In this document: positions 1 through 7,800 of the stretch, piece by piece | Layout: each line of letters starts with the position of its first letter | Numbering within the stretch: position 1 is the first letter of the stretch | From: CAZYZQ01 sp964652075 | GTDB lineage: Bacteria > Bacillota > Clostridia > Oscillospirales > Oscillospiraceae | Direction: 5' to 3' | NCBI GenBank assembly: GCA_964652075.1 | Contig: CAZYZQ010000026.1 | Span: forward strand, 1-22,847 | Length of the DNA stretch: 22,847 nucleotides | Position numbers and translations under genes: made by a program | Notes under the pieces: model-generated | What the model was told of the DNA's origin: nothing | What the model saw: the letters and a program-made list of their open reading frames with translations, nothing else | The model's database searches: none

Positions 1-231
1 CCCGATGGGCTGGACATAGTGCGAGGCCATCCCGGTTGCAAGATATGCCTGCATGGCGTCCATCACGGACGCGGGCAGCGACGGGTTGGGCGCGAACGGA
101 TCGGCCCAGGCCATATTGGCGCCGCCCTCCGCAAGGAAGCGCGCCATACCGTCGCCGACGTCGGCTTTTGTCACAGGGACGAACAGGCCGCCCTGCACGC
201 CGTCGAAGCGGCGCGAAAACCGCGCGGCCAC
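1..231 (-). CDS. PLP-dependent aminotransferase, class I/II (N-terminal part, cut by window edge)
   Basis: The minus-strand frame is open from a GTG at 231-229 to the window edge, giving 77 residues. The stretch FSRRFDGVQ near the start, then SLPASVMDAMQAYL and ASHYVQPIG, resembles the N-terminal arm and first helix of fold-type I aminotransferases, where a 'P..v.dAm...l..g...Y..piG' pattern precedes the PLP domain. The lysine and other PLP ligands would lie outside the window, so activity and substrate cannot be judged. The GTG directly follows the TAA of ridA (TAA-GTG, same frame), so the two are almost certainly translated from one mRNA. RidA proteins hydrolyse reactive enamine/imine intermediates released by PLP enzymes, which makes the pairing sensible. 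No strong Shine-Dalgarno is visible, so reinitiation after ridA is likely. A later internal start (ATG, residue 29) would remove the conserved arm and is less likely. Confidence 0.7.
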   Translation of the reverse strand, partial: MAARFSRRFDGVQGGLFVPVTKADVGDGMARFLAEGGANMAWADPFAPNPSLPASVMDAMQAYLATGMASHYVQPIG

Positions 232-606
232 TTATTTCGCCACCGCGATGGCTTCGATCTCGCACAAAACGCCCTTCGGCAGCGCCTTGACAGCAACGCA
301 GGAGCGCGCGGGAGAGCTTGTAAAGTGCTTCGCGTAGACCTCGTTGAAGGCCGCGAAGTCACCCATGTCGGCGAGGAAGCATGTGGTCTTGACAACCTGC
401 TCCATGCCGACGCCGGCCGCCTCCAGAATCGCGGCGACATTCTTGCACGACTGCTCGGCCTGCTCGGCGATGCCGGGGCCGGGGACTGCGCCGGTGGCGG
501 GATCGACGGGGATCTGACCGGAGGTGAAGACAAGGCCATTTGCGGTGTAGCCCTGCGAATACGGGCCGATGGCGGCGGGCGCGTTGGTTGTTGCAAGTTT
601 CTGCAT
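232..606 (-). CDS. ridA: RidA family reactive enamine/imine deaminase
   Basis: A 124-residue protein, the usual RidA (YjgF/YER057c/UK114) length. It starts MQKLATTNAPAAIGPYSQG, carries TSGQIPVDPATG, and ends with the family signature region around ARSCVAVKALPKG and CEIEAIAVAK. The Arg in that region corresponds to the arginine that binds the substrate carboxylate, and the Glu in CEIEAIA to the conserved acidic residue. The family forms cytosolic trimers that hydrolyse 2-aminoacrylate and similar enamines/imines to keto acids, protecting PLP enzymes. The ATG at 606 is chosen because AGAAGGA lies about 7 nt upstream; an in-frame TTG seven codons earlier would overlap that site. It is the first gene of a minus-strand unit with the aminotransferase, divergent from the MATE gene. 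Confidence 0.93.
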   Translation of the reverse strand: MQKLATTNAPAAIGPYSQGYTANGLVFTSGQIPVDPATGAVPGPGIAEQAEQSCKNVAAILEAAGVGMEQVVKTTCFLADMGDFAAFNEVYAKHFTSSPARSCVAVKALPKGVLCEIEAIAVAK

Positions 607-633
607 AGAACATTCCTTCTTTCGCAAGTTTCG

Positions 634-656
634 GGCGGCAGATGCCGCCGGTTTTT
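634..656. terminator. GC hairpin with T-run (plus strand), or hairpin in the ridA leader
   Basis: GGCGGC (634-639) and GCCGCC (644-649) form a six-pair stem with a four-base loop. On the plus strand GG and six T follow, as in an intrinsic terminator. No plus-strand gene lies upstream in the window, so its target would be antisense transcription heading into the mate promoter region. On the minus strand the same hairpin lies inside the ridA leader. The rest of 607-910 holds the two divergent promoters; no other feature is seen there. Confidence 0.35.
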
Positions 657-665
657 TCCAAAATC

Positions 666-671
666 AGTATA
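666..671 (-). promoter_or_regulatory. Probable ridA promoter, extended -10
   Basis: On the minus strand TGT precedes the hexamer TATACT, matching an extended -10 (TGnTATAAT-like). No good -35 is present 16-18 bp upstream, which is tolerated with extended -10 elements. Transcription would start near 659, giving a leader of about 50 nt ahead of ridA. Confidence 0.4.
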
Positions 672-811
672 ACAAACTCCTCCGCAAAATTCTACCCGTT
701 TTCCTGCATCCCAGCCCTTATTTTTTGCCGCCCCGCTCCTTCCACGCCGGAAGCGGGCGCACATCCCGCGCCGTCCGGCAAAATCTGTTCGCCTTTTCCG
801 GCAAAATCTGC

Positions 812-817
812 TACAAT
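812..817 (+). promoter_or_regulatory. Probable promoter -10 of the MATE gene
   Basis: TGC followed by TACAAT is an extended -10. The best -35 with an 18 bp spacer is TTCGCC at 788-793, which is weak. The same TGCTACAAT string occurs at the DUF3842 promoter and a close relative, TGCTATGAT, at the lacI promoter. Predicted transcription start is near 824, leaving a leader of about 87 nt. Confidence 0.45.
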
Positions 818-910
818 AGAATTGATTTACAAAACAGTGGGATTGCGGCGGCGCCGCCATACCCGCGCAAGAAGGGAAAACTGTGTGGAATTGTGGGACA
901 GGAGGTGTCT

Positions 911-2275
911 ATGAATTTATTTGTCAGAGATAAACATTTTTACAAATTGCTAATTTCAATCGGCCTGCCGATCGCGGCGCAACAGCTCATTACGGTCGGC
1001 GTCAACATGATGGACAACATCATGCTCGGCAAGCTCGGCGAGGTGCAGATGTCGGGCGCGAGCCTTGCCAACCAGTTCATCTCGCTCTATCAGATCTGCT
1101 GCATGGGCATCGGCATGGGCGCGAGCGTCTTGATCTCGCGCTTCTGGGGCATGGGCGAGCGGCGGAGCATGAAAAAATCCGTCAAGATCATGCTGCTGCT
1201 CGCGATTGCGTTCGGTGTGGTCTTCAGCGTGGCCACTGCAATCGCCCCGGGCGGGATCATGCGCATTTTTACAAACGAAGCTGAGGTTGTGGCGGCGGGG
1301 CGGACGTATTTTCTGATCTCCATCCCCTGCTATCTGCTGCTCGGGCTGTCGCTCACGACGTCGCTCGCGCTGCGCTCTGTGGGCAAGGGCAATGTGCCGC
1401 TCTTTGCGTCGATTTTCGCCTTTGTCACAAACGTCTTTTTCAACTGGGTCTTCATCTTCGGCAATCTCGGCGCGCCGCGCATGGAGATTGCCGGTGCAGC
1501 GCTCGGCACGCTGATTGCGCGCGTGGTCGAGTGCGGAATTGTCATGGGCTATTTCTTCGGCCGCGACACGACGATCGGCCTGCGGCTGCGGGAGTTTTTC
1601 ACGCTGCCGTTCCGGGACCTTCTGCCGGAATACATGCGCATCTGTATGCCTGTGCTGATCTCCGATTCCATCCTCGGCCTCGGCAACAGCGCGGTCAGCG
1701 TCGTCACGGGGCATATCGGCGCGCAGTTCGTCGCGGCGATGTCGATCACGACGGTCATGCAGCAGCTCTCGACCGTCATCATTCAGGGCATTTCGCAGGC
1801 CAGCTGCATCATCACAGGCAAGACGCTCGGCGAGGGCGACGTGGAGAAGACGCAGCGGCAGGGCGTGACGTTCGCGGCGCTGGGCTTCTCTCTGGGAATT
1901 GTCGGCTGCGGCCTGATTCTGGCGCTGGCCGCGTCGGTCATCTCGCTGTACGAGATCGCGCCCGAGACGCACGGGATCGCCGTGCAGCTGATGGATGCGC
2001 TCGCCGTCACGGTCATCTTCCAGTGCGCGAACAGCATCCTGACAAAGGGCGTCCTGCGCGGCGGCGGGGACACAAAGTTCCTGATGGTCGCGGACGTGCT
2101 GTTTTTGTGGTGCGCAAGCATCCCGCTCGGCGCGCTGGCGGGCCTTGTCTGGAACGCACCGCCGTTTCTCGTGTTCTTCTGTCTGAAGATCGATCAGGTC
2201 ATCAAGGCTATCTGGTGCCTGTTCCGTCTGAAGAGCCGGAAGTGGATCAAGAAGATTGCGGCGGTGAACGGATAA
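911..2275 (+). CDS. MATE family multidrug/metabolite efflux transporter
   Basis: A 454-residue integral membrane protein, the normal MATE size. The N-terminal region with GLPIAAQQLITVGVNMMDNIMLGKLGE matches the MATE repeat pattern (P...q.l.......D...vg.lG...laa.g.a), and the second half repeats the fold from roughly residue 240, including PVLISDSILGLGNSAVSVV. About twelve hydrophobic helices are apparent. The family exports cationic drugs or metabolites using Na+ or H+ gradients; substrate is not predictable. ATG 911 is preceded by GGAGGTG at 901-907. The frame is open further upstream, but that part lacks family similarity and crosses the promoter, so the longer start is rejected. It stands alone and converges on the fructokinase gene. 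Confidence 0.93.
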   Translation: MNLFVRDKHFYKLLISIGLPIAAQQLITVGVNMMDNIMLGKLGEVQMSGASLANQFISLYQICCMGIGMGASVLISRFWGMGERRSMKKSVKIMLLLAIAFGVVFSVATAIAPGGIMRIFTNEAEVVAAGRTYFLISIPCYLLLGLSLTTSLALRSVGKGNVPLFASIFAFVTNVFFNWVFIFGNLGAPRMEIAGAALGTLIARVVECGIVMGYFFGRDTTIGLRLREFFTLPFRDLLPEYMRICMPVLISDSILGLGNSAVSVVTGHIGAQFVAAMSITTVMQQLSTVIIQGISQASCIITGKTLGEGDVEKTQRQGVTFAALGFSLGIVGCGLILALAASVISLYEIAPETHGIAVQLMDALAVTVIFQCANSILTKGVLRGGGDTKFLMVADVLFLWCASIPLGALAGLVWNAPPFLVFFCLKIDQVIKAIWCLFRLKSRKWIKKIAAVNG

Positions 2276-2319
2276 GCCGGGCGCCGCGGATTACGCACCG
2301 CACCCCCCCCCAATAGAAC

Positions 2320-2387
2320 GGCTCCCATGAGCGCCCCAGAGGGGGAACTGGCGGCGATAGCCGCCTGAAGGGGGATGCGGTAGGAGC
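2320..2387. repeat. REP-like palindromic intergenic element
   Basis: Outer arms GCTCC (2321-2325) and GGAGC (2383-2387) enclose a perfect inner hairpin GGCGGC-GATA-GCCGCC (2350-2365), flanked by GAGGGGGAACT and TGAAGGGGGATGC. This layout resembles the small palindromic elements scattered between genes in many gut Clostridia, which have a GGCTCCC...GGGGGAGCTGGC-hairpin-TGAGGGGG plan. Only one copy is in the window, so repetition in the genome is inferred from resemblance. A run of nine C (2303-2311) lies just upstream. Confidence 0.5.
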
Positions 2388-2450
2388 TTGCAACAAGAAA
2401 GCTTCCGGCGAATTCGTTGCGGTCTACAGCTGAATATACCCCGAAACGCA

Positions 2451-2486
2451 GTGCCGCCGTCTCTGGAGTTCCAGAGGCGGCGGCAC
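2451..2486. terminator. Hairpin between converging MATE and fructokinase genes
   Basis: GTGCCGCCGTCTCTGG (2451-2466) pairs with CCAGAGGCGGCGGCAC (2471-2486) over 16 positions with one G-T pair and an AGTT loop. TTTC follows on the plus strand; the minus side lacks a clear T-run. Its position between two convergent genes suits a bidirectional terminator. Apart from this, the REP-like element and the C-run, nothing is seen in 2276-2571. Confidence 0.6.
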
Positions 2487-2571
2487 TTTCATGGAAAAGA
2501 GAGTATCACAAGCATATACCGGTCGATTCATCCGGCATATACCGGAAAGCCGTTTGCGGCGGGGCGCGCTG

Positions 2572-3534
2572 TTACAGCAGCGCCTCCACCTGTTCCCGCT
2601 CCGGCATGGAGCGGATCGCGCCCTTTCTGGTCGTGACCAGAAAGGCGGCGGTATTGGCGAAGCGCAGCATGTCAGCCAGCTCCGCTTCCGTCAGCCCTTC
2701 CAGCCCGTGGTCGAGCACGTAATTCAGCACACAGGCGCAGAAGGTGTCTCCGGCCCCGGTCGTCTCAATGACGCCGGGCCGTTTGACGGCGGGGACGAAC
2801 ACCCGCCGATCCTTGTAATAGGCGTAGCTGCCCGCCGCGCCGGCGGTGACGTTCAGCAGTTTGATATTCGGGTACTGCCGCTGCAGCATTGCTGCGCCGC
2901 GGTCAAAGTCCCGCTCACCGGTCATGAACTCCAGCTCATTGTCGGCAATTTTCAGGATATCGCACTGCGCCAGCCCGTAGGCAATCTGCGCCCTCGCCTG
3001 CTCCAGATCCTCCCACAGCGGCGGGCGGAGATTGGGGTCGAAGGAGAGCAGCGCGCCGCCCTGCCTGGCAAGCTCGATGGCCCGACAGGTCGCCCGGCGC
3101 ACGGCTTCGTGGGTCATGGAGAGCGTGCCGAAGTGGAAGATGCGGCACGCGGCGATTGTGCTTTCCGGAAGCTCCGCCTCCGTCAGCATCATATCCGCGC
3201 CGGGGTTGCGGTAGAAGGAGAAATCCCGGTCGCCGTTTTCCGCCGTCTTGACGAACGCCAGCGTCGTACGCGCCTGCCGGTCCACGGCCAGATAATCCAT
3301 GCAGATTCCGGCCTCCTCCGCCACCGCGCGCAGCTGCCGCCCGAACAGGTCGTCGCCTACTTTCCCCACAAAAGCACAGGTTTTCCCCAGCTTTCGCAGC
3401 ATGGCCAGCACATTGCACGGCGCGCCGCCGGGATTGGCCTCAAACAGCGTGTTGCGCTGCGCGCTTTGGCCGTTTTCTGTGAAGTCCACAAGCAGCTCGC
3501 CGAGCGCAACCACATCAAAAGCGTTTGTTTGCAT
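2572..3534 (-). CDS. PfkB-family carbohydrate kinase, probable fructokinase
   Basis: A 320-residue ribokinase/PfkB-fold kinase. The sugar-binding N-terminal region is visible (GELLVDF, GGAPCNVLAMLRKLG at 36-50, GKVGDDLFG at 57-65), as is SFDPNLRPPLW (165-175), typical of bacterial fructokinases. The C-terminal signature TTGAGDTFCA (258-267) gives the anion hole and catalytic base Asp263. Expected reaction: ATP-dependent phosphorylation of fructose in the cytoplasm. It is the last gene of the fructan operon: its ATG lies one base after the GH32 stop codon, with GGAG about 9 nt upstream inside the GH32 tail. An in-frame TTG at 3552 overlaps GH32 more deeply and is less likely. Context fits fructose released by GH32; another hexose or sugar acid cannot be formally excluded. 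Confidence 0.9.
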   Translation of the reverse strand: MQTNAFDVVALGELLVDFTENGQSAQRNTLFEANPGGAPCNVLAMLRKLGKTCAFVGKVGDDLFGRQLRAVAEEAGICMDYLAVDRQARTTLAFVKTAENGDRDFSFYRNPGADMMLTEAELPESTIAACRIFHFGTLSMTHEAVRRATCRAIELARQGGALLSFDPNLRPPLWEDLEQARAQIAYGLAQCDILKIADNELEFMTGERDFDRGAAMLQRQYPNIKLLNVTAGAAGSYAYYKDRRVFVPAVKRPGVIETTGAGDTFCACVLNYVLDHGLEGLTEAELADMLRFANTAAFLVTTRKGAIRSMPEREQVEALL

Positions 3535-3535
3535 G

Positions 3536-5032
3536 TTATTTCTCTCCGTCAAAAATCAGATCGTATTTTACCACGTCCATCAGCACGCCGCCGCCCGCTT
3601 CAAAGCTGATGGCGTCCGCCTCCTGACGGGTGTAGAGCACGGTACTGGCGGCCTGTTCTCCGTCGTTGACAAACAGCTCCAGGCTGAACCGGTCCAGAAT
3701 GATCCGCAGTTTGAGCTCGCCGTCGCGGGGCTGAACCAGAAAGCTCCGTGTGTGGACAATGTCGTGCAGCAGGCCGCTGCGCGTCCGGTCGATTTTGATT
3801 GTTCCCTGATCGGGCCGGTAGCGGATGATTGTCTCATGGCTGCCGTCCTTTGCCACGCGGATCCGGAACCAGCGGCAAGTCTCGTGGCCGATGGGCCGGA
3901 CTGTGACGGTCATGTCGAGCGTCCGCCCCTGAATGCCCGGGAGGGTGATCTCCCCGCTGACCGGGATATTGTGGTGCGCGACGCACCGGCCCCGGTAGCG
4001 CTCCAGTTCCCGCACCGGGTTCTGGTACAGCCGCCCGCCCCTGACCGACAGCTCCCGGGGCAGCGTCATCTGGCCGAACCAGCGGCAGTGTGAGGGTTTG
4101 GCCCCCACCGTGCTCCAGTTCTGCATCCATGCGACCAGAATCCGCCGCCCGTCCGCCGCCAGCAGCGTCTGCGGGGCGTAAAAGTCAAGGCCGTAGTCAA
4201 TCGCCTGCGCGAACTCGCGGCAAAAGCCCTTTTCCGGCCCGCCATACTCGCCGATGAGGCAGAGCGTGCCGCTGCCGACGTGGAATTCCAGTCCCACCGG
4301 CTCCATCTCCTGCGGGCTGGTGATCAGCACATGCTTGCCGTCCAGCGGGAAGAAGTCGGGACACTCCCACATCTTGCCATACTGGTTACAGCAGGCCTCC
4401 AGCGTACGGACAAGCTCCCATTTGAAGCCATCCACGCTCCGGTAGAGCAGGATTGCGCCGCTGCCATCGGCCGAGCGGTTGCCGGCGACGGCATAAAAGT
4501 TGCCGTCCGCGTCCAGCCAGATCTTGGGGTCCCGGAAGTCAATGGTGCTGCCGCCTTCCGGCAGATCATGTCCCATCAGAACCGGGTTTTCCGGGAGTTT
4601 TTCATAGTTTATGCCATCTCCAACTGCGATGCACTGGGTCTGGATATCCTGCAAAAACCCATCCGGGTTCCGCTCCCGCCGGACGCCTGTATACAGGAGC
4701 AGCTGCCGCCCGTCCGGCAGCTCCACGGCGCTGCCCGAGAAGCAGCCGGAGCCGTCATAGGGCATATCCGGGGCCATTGCCACCGGCAGGCGCTCCCATC
4801 GGATCAGATCCCGGCTTTTCAAATGTCCCCAGTGCATGGGCCCCCACTCATTGGAATAGGGATGGTACTGGTAGAACAGATGGTACTCCCCCTTGTAGAG
4901 GGAGAAGCCGTTCGGGTCGTTCATCCATCCGATGGTGGGCGTGGCATGAAAGGCAGGACGTTCACTTTCGGGAATGTGAGAAGCGTACTGTGCCTCAAAC
5001 GCGCGCGCTTTTTGAAGTGCTTCGCTGGGCAT
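3536..5032 (-). CDS. GH32 beta-fructofuranosidase / sucrose-6-phosphate hydrolase-like
   Basis: A 498-residue glycoside hydrolase family 32 protein with no signal peptide, so cytoplasmic. The three GH32 acidic motifs are intact: WMNDPNG (36-42, nucleophile Asp39), FRDP (166-169, transition-state stabiliser Asp168) and WECPD (222-226, acid/base Glu223). CFSGSAV (97-103) is also typical. The C-terminal third (from about 340) is the beta-sandwich module. It releases fructose from sucrose, sucrose-6-phosphate or short fructans by a retaining mechanism. Because uptake here is by an ABC system rather than a PTS, the natural substrate is probably unphosphorylated sucrose or fructo-oligosaccharide. 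Start ATG 5032 has AGGAGG 8 nt upstream (5041-5046 on the plus strand). It lies downstream of the binding-protein gene and abuts the fructokinase gene. Confidence 0.93.
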   Translation of the reverse strand: MPSEALQKARAFEAQYASHIPESERPAFHATPTIGWMNDPNGFSLYKGEYHLFYQYHPYSNEWGPMHWGHLKSRDLIRWERLPVAMAPDMPYDGSGCFSGSAVELPDGRQLLLYTGVRRERNPDGFLQDIQTQCIAVGDGINYEKLPENPVLMGHDLPEGGSTIDFRDPKIWLDADGNFYAVAGNRSADGSGAILLYRSVDGFKWELVRTLEACCNQYGKMWECPDFFPLDGKHVLITSPQEMEPVGLEFHVGSGTLCLIGEYGGPEKGFCREFAQAIDYGLDFYAPQTLLAADGRRILVAWMQNWSTVGAKPSHCRWFGQMTLPRELSVRGGRLYQNPVRELERYRGRCVAHHNIPVSGEITLPGIQGRTLDMTVTVRPIGHETCRWFRIRVAKDGSHETIIRYRPDQGTIKIDRTRSGLLHDIVHTRSFLVQPRDGELKLRIILDRFSLELFVNDGEQAASTVLYTRQEADAISFEAGGGVLMDVVKYDLIFDGEK

Positions 5033-5070
5033 GTTTGCAACCTCCTAATGGTTTTCCTGGAATTTGGAGA

Positions 5071-5125
5071 AACGCGGCTTTGCCGCTTTTGCGGGAAAGG
5101 GGCGGCGCGGTGCCGCCCCTTCCGG
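5071..5125 (-). terminator. Tandem stem-loops between binding-protein and GH32 genes
   Basis: Read on the minus strand, a strong hairpin (GGAAGGGGCGGC pairing with GCCGCCCCTTTCC, ACCGC-type loop, about 5094-5123) follows the binding-protein stop codon. A smaller one, GCGGC-AAA-GCCGC, lies next. T-runs are short, so these more likely cause partial termination or stabilise the upstream mRNA than end the operon. That would give more binding protein than enzyme, a common arrangement in ABC sugar operons. Confidence 0.5.
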
Positions 5126-5152
5126 CGTTTTGGATTGTGCGATGCGGCGCTT

Positions 5153-6826
5153 TTATTCCGCAGCGTTGTAGCGCTGGTAAGCGTCCGCATACACCTTCAG
5201 CAGCTTGTTCATGCCGTAGGTGCTGGAAAGCTCTTCCTTATAGGCTTCCCACTCCGCGTCGGTCGGCCCGCCGTCGCGCAGCCACAGGGCCTCCTGCTCG
5301 CTGATATGGCTCTCGAAGTCCGCGCGGTACTGATCGATCGTGTCCAGTTCGTCCTCCGTGAACACACAGTCCACCGGATAGTAGGTAAAGTCATCCACGT
5401 ACTTAAACCAGAAGTTCTGCAGATCCTCAAGGCGCTGCATTGCGCGGTCCTCCATATGGAACACGTTGGTGTAGTACTCGGAGAGGATCAGCTTCGGGCC
5501 CTGGACCTCGCTGGCGGACTTCAGCTCACCGGCGGATTTGTTGTACTTCTCGCGCGCCTCCTCATCCGTGATGGAGACGTACATGCCCTGCTCGTCCTTC
5601 TCCTCGTTGAAGTAGACGCCGATCGGGCCGTACTGGAGCTGCATGACGTTCTCGCCGGTGTACCACTGGTCATAGAACTTCAGCAGGTTCACAGGGCTCT
5701 TGCACGCCTTGGTGATGGACAGCTGCCCGGAGTTGACGGCGGAGCCTGCGGACTTGATGGTCACGGTGCAGGTGCCGTCCGGCCCCTTCAGCGGCGGCAG
5801 ATAGACATAGTCGTCGGCATAGTCGGCCATCAGCTCGCTGATCTCCCACCAGGTCGCCACGCCGACATAGCCCTGCGCGCATTTCGCCATGTACTGCTTG
5901 TCGTCCTGGCTGAAGACCTCAATGTCAATGAGGCCCTCGGCGTACCAGTCGTGGTAGTAGGTCACCGCGTTGCGGTAGCCGTCGCTGACGCAGTCGAAGA
6001 CGACCTCCTTGTCCTTGGTCAGGCGCAGATCCATGCAGACATCGGACCAGTTGGTCAGGCCGAAGGGCGCGTAGAAGATGTTCTGTCCCCAGCACCACTG
6101 ATCGAAGCCGAAGGACATGGGGATGGTCTTGCCCGGCTCCGCGCCGTACATCTTATGCGCCATGTCGTTGTCCTTGAACGCCTGAAGGGCCGTTTTCAGC
6201 TCCTCGACCGTCTCCGGCACCGGCAGGCCCAGATCGTCCAGCCACGCCTTGTTGATCATGGAGAACTGCTGGATGGCGTGGATCGAGTAGTCGTCCTCCG
6301 CGCCGGTCGCGCTGGTGCCCATCATCTCGGCGGCGGGCAGGCCGTAGATTTTGCCGTCGTCCTGCGTGATGGCCGCCTTGATCTTCGGGTACTTCTCCAG
6401 AATGGCGGAGAGGTTCGGCATGATCTCATGGTCCGTCACATACGGGGTCAGGTCGATGAACGTGCCGCCGCGGCCGTAGCGGCCGAGGTCATAGTTGGAC
6501 CAGCCGACGGCCTGCACGGCGTCGGGCAGGTCGCCGCCCTGCAGGCGCAGGTTGACCTGCTCGCCCAGAGAGTCGCTCATAGTCTCCCATGCGATGGAGA
6601 TGCCGGCGTTCTGCATCATCTCGTTCAGGACGGGATTGTCGTCATAGCCGGACGAGAGGGCGGAGATGCCGCTGATTACGTTGAAGGAAGTCTGATCTGT
6701 GCTCATGTTCGGCTCGCCACTGTTTGCCGCGCCGCCCTTGCTGCCGCAGCCGGTCAGAAGGCCAACCAGCATCAGGGCCGCGAGGGCTGCACATACAAGC
6801 TGTTTCAGATGCTTTTTCATTGTCAT
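5153..6826 (-). CDS. ABC transporter substrate-binding lipoprotein (oligosaccharide, LplA-like)
   Basis: A 557-residue exported protein. The N-terminus MTMKKHLKQLVCAALAA is a signal peptide ending in the lipobox LLTGC with lipidated Cys27, then a Gly/Ser/Ala/Asn linker. The rest has the size and pattern of the large family 1 extracellular solute-binding proteins that pair with LplB/YtcP permeases, including a hinge-region tryptophan-rich stretch (FGFDQWCWGQ) and a DLTPYVTDHE segment. It captures the oligosaccharide outside the membrane and delivers it to the two permeases encoded just upstream. Two starts are possible: ATG 6826 (AGGAG 4 nt away) and ATG 6820 (10 nt away); both keep the signal peptide. 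Substrate assignment to fructans/sucrose rests only on the GH32 and fructokinase neighbours. Confidence 0.9.
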   Translation of the reverse strand: MTMKKHLKQLVCAALAALMLVGLLTGCGSKGGAANSGEPNMSTDQTSFNVISGISALSSGYDDNPVLNEMMQNAGISIAWETMSDSLGEQVNLRLQGGDLPDAVQAVGWSNYDLGRYGRGGTFIDLTPYVTDHEIMPNLSAILEKYPKIKAAITQDDGKIYGLPAAEMMGTSATGAEDDYSIHAIQQFSMINKAWLDDLGLPVPETVEELKTALQAFKDNDMAHKMYGAEPGKTIPMSFGFDQWCWGQNIFYAPFGLTNWSDVCMDLRLTKDKEVVFDCVSDGYRNAVTYYHDWYAEGLIDIEVFSQDDKQYMAKCAQGYVGVATWWEISELMADYADDYVYLPPLKGPDGTCTVTIKSAGSAVNSGQLSITKACKSPVNLLKFYDQWYTGENVMQLQYGPIGVYFNEEKDEQGMYVSITDEEAREKYNKSAGELKSASEVQGPKLILSEYYTNVFHMEDRAMQRLEDLQNFWFKYVDDFTYYPVDCVFTEDELDTIDQYRADFESHISEQEALWLRDGGPTDAEWEAYKEELSSTYGMNKLLKVYADAYQRYNAAE

Positions 6827-6884
6827 TTTACTCCTTTTTTCCAATATTGCCAAATTATATTTCCCACGATGCGGGCTGCCGCGT

Positions 6885-7787
6885 TTATCCCTTCACAGCG
6901 CCGGACATAAAGCCCTTTTCGAAGTATTTCTGGACGAAGGGGTACGCGATCAGCATCGGCACCGCCGCGACAATCATGGAGCAGAATTTGATCAGCTCCG
7001 TCTGCTTGTTCAGCTCGGCGTAGCCGCCCGAGACCAGCGCCGCCTGCTCACTGGCCGCGCTGCTCTTAATCAGGATCCCGCGCAGCACCAGCGGCAGCGG
7101 CTGGCCCTTGCCGCCCAGATAGATCATCGCGGTGAACCAGTCGTTCCAGTAGGCCACCATGGAGAACACGGCCATCACCGCCAGAATCGGCAGGGACAGC
7201 GGGATTACCACGCTGACAAAGGTTCGGAACTTGGAGCAGCCGTCGATCTGGCTGGCTTCGATCAGCTCGTGCGGAATGCTGTTCTGGAAATAATTTCGCA
7301 CAATGATCATATTGCCGACGCCGACGCCGCCCGGGAGGAACAGCGACCACATGCTGCCCATCAGTCCGGTTGACTTGACAACCAGGTAGGTTGGGATCAG
7401 GCCGCCGCCGAAATACATGGTGAATACGAAGAACAGGTTAAAGAACTTCCGCCCCGGCAGGCTCTTGTCGGAGAGCGGGTAGGCGGTGATGTACAGCATC
7501 ACGACAGAGAAAACAGTGCCGATGACGGTGTACTTCACGGAGTTCAGAAAGCCCGTGACGATCTTCGGGTCGGCAAAGACGGCCTTATAGCCGTCCAGCG
7601 TGAACCCGCTGGGGATCAGGAAGGTCTTGCCCGCGTATACGTCATACGGATCGGAGACCGAGGCGACGACGACATAGTAGAGCGGATAGGCCACAATCAG
7701 CAACGCCAGCGCGCAGATTGCCACCAGAATGACATCGCTGGCCTTATCAGACAGGCCGCGCGACTGTTTTTTGAAAGAATTCGCCAT
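6885..7787 (-). CDS. Carbohydrate ABC transporter permease, YtcP/MalG type
   Basis: A 300-residue inner-membrane permease with about six hydrophobic helices (first near residues 17-42). The cytoplasmic EAA loop reads EASQIDGCSKFRTF (177-190) followed by IPLSLP, the contact site for the ATPase. Its end, KYFEKGFMSGAVKG, is characteristic of YtcP-type permeases of the LplABC group. ATG 7787 is chosen because GGAGG lies 8 nt upstream; the frame is open a little further into the preceding gene. It forms a heterodimer with the permease encoded 13 bp upstream. No ATPase gene occurs in the cluster. Confidence 0.93.
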   Translation of the reverse strand: MANSFKKQSRGLSDKASDVILVAICALALLIVAYPLYYVVVASVSDPYDVYAGKTFLIPSGFTLDGYKAVFADPKIVTGFLNSVKYTVIGTVFSVVMLYITAYPLSDKSLPGRKFFNLFFVFTMYFGGGLIPTYLVVKSTGLMGSMWSLFLPGGVGVGNMIIVRNYFQNSIPHELIEASQIDGCSKFRTFVSVVIPLSLPILAVMAVFSMVAYWNDWFTAMIYLGGKGQPLPLVLRGILIKSSAASEQAALVSGGYAELNKQTELIKFCSMIVAAVPMLIAYPFVQKYFEKGFMSGAVKG

Positions 7788-7800
7788 CTTCTCCACCTCC

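Noticed and set aside
569..910. N-terminal extension of the MATE protein
   Set aside because: It crosses the predicted promoter and ridA start, has no MATE similarity, and the ATG at 911 has an ideal GGAGG.
2303..2311. Nine-C run as a phase-variation tract
   Set aside because: It lies after the MATE stop codon, outside any reading frame or promoter core, so slippage would not switch a gene.
4280..6910. An open plus-strand frame of 876 codons opposite the GH32 and binding-protein genes
   Set aside because: It is the mirror of strongly GC-biased codons on the minus strand. It has no family motifs, while the minus strand carries intact GH32 motifs and a lipobox.
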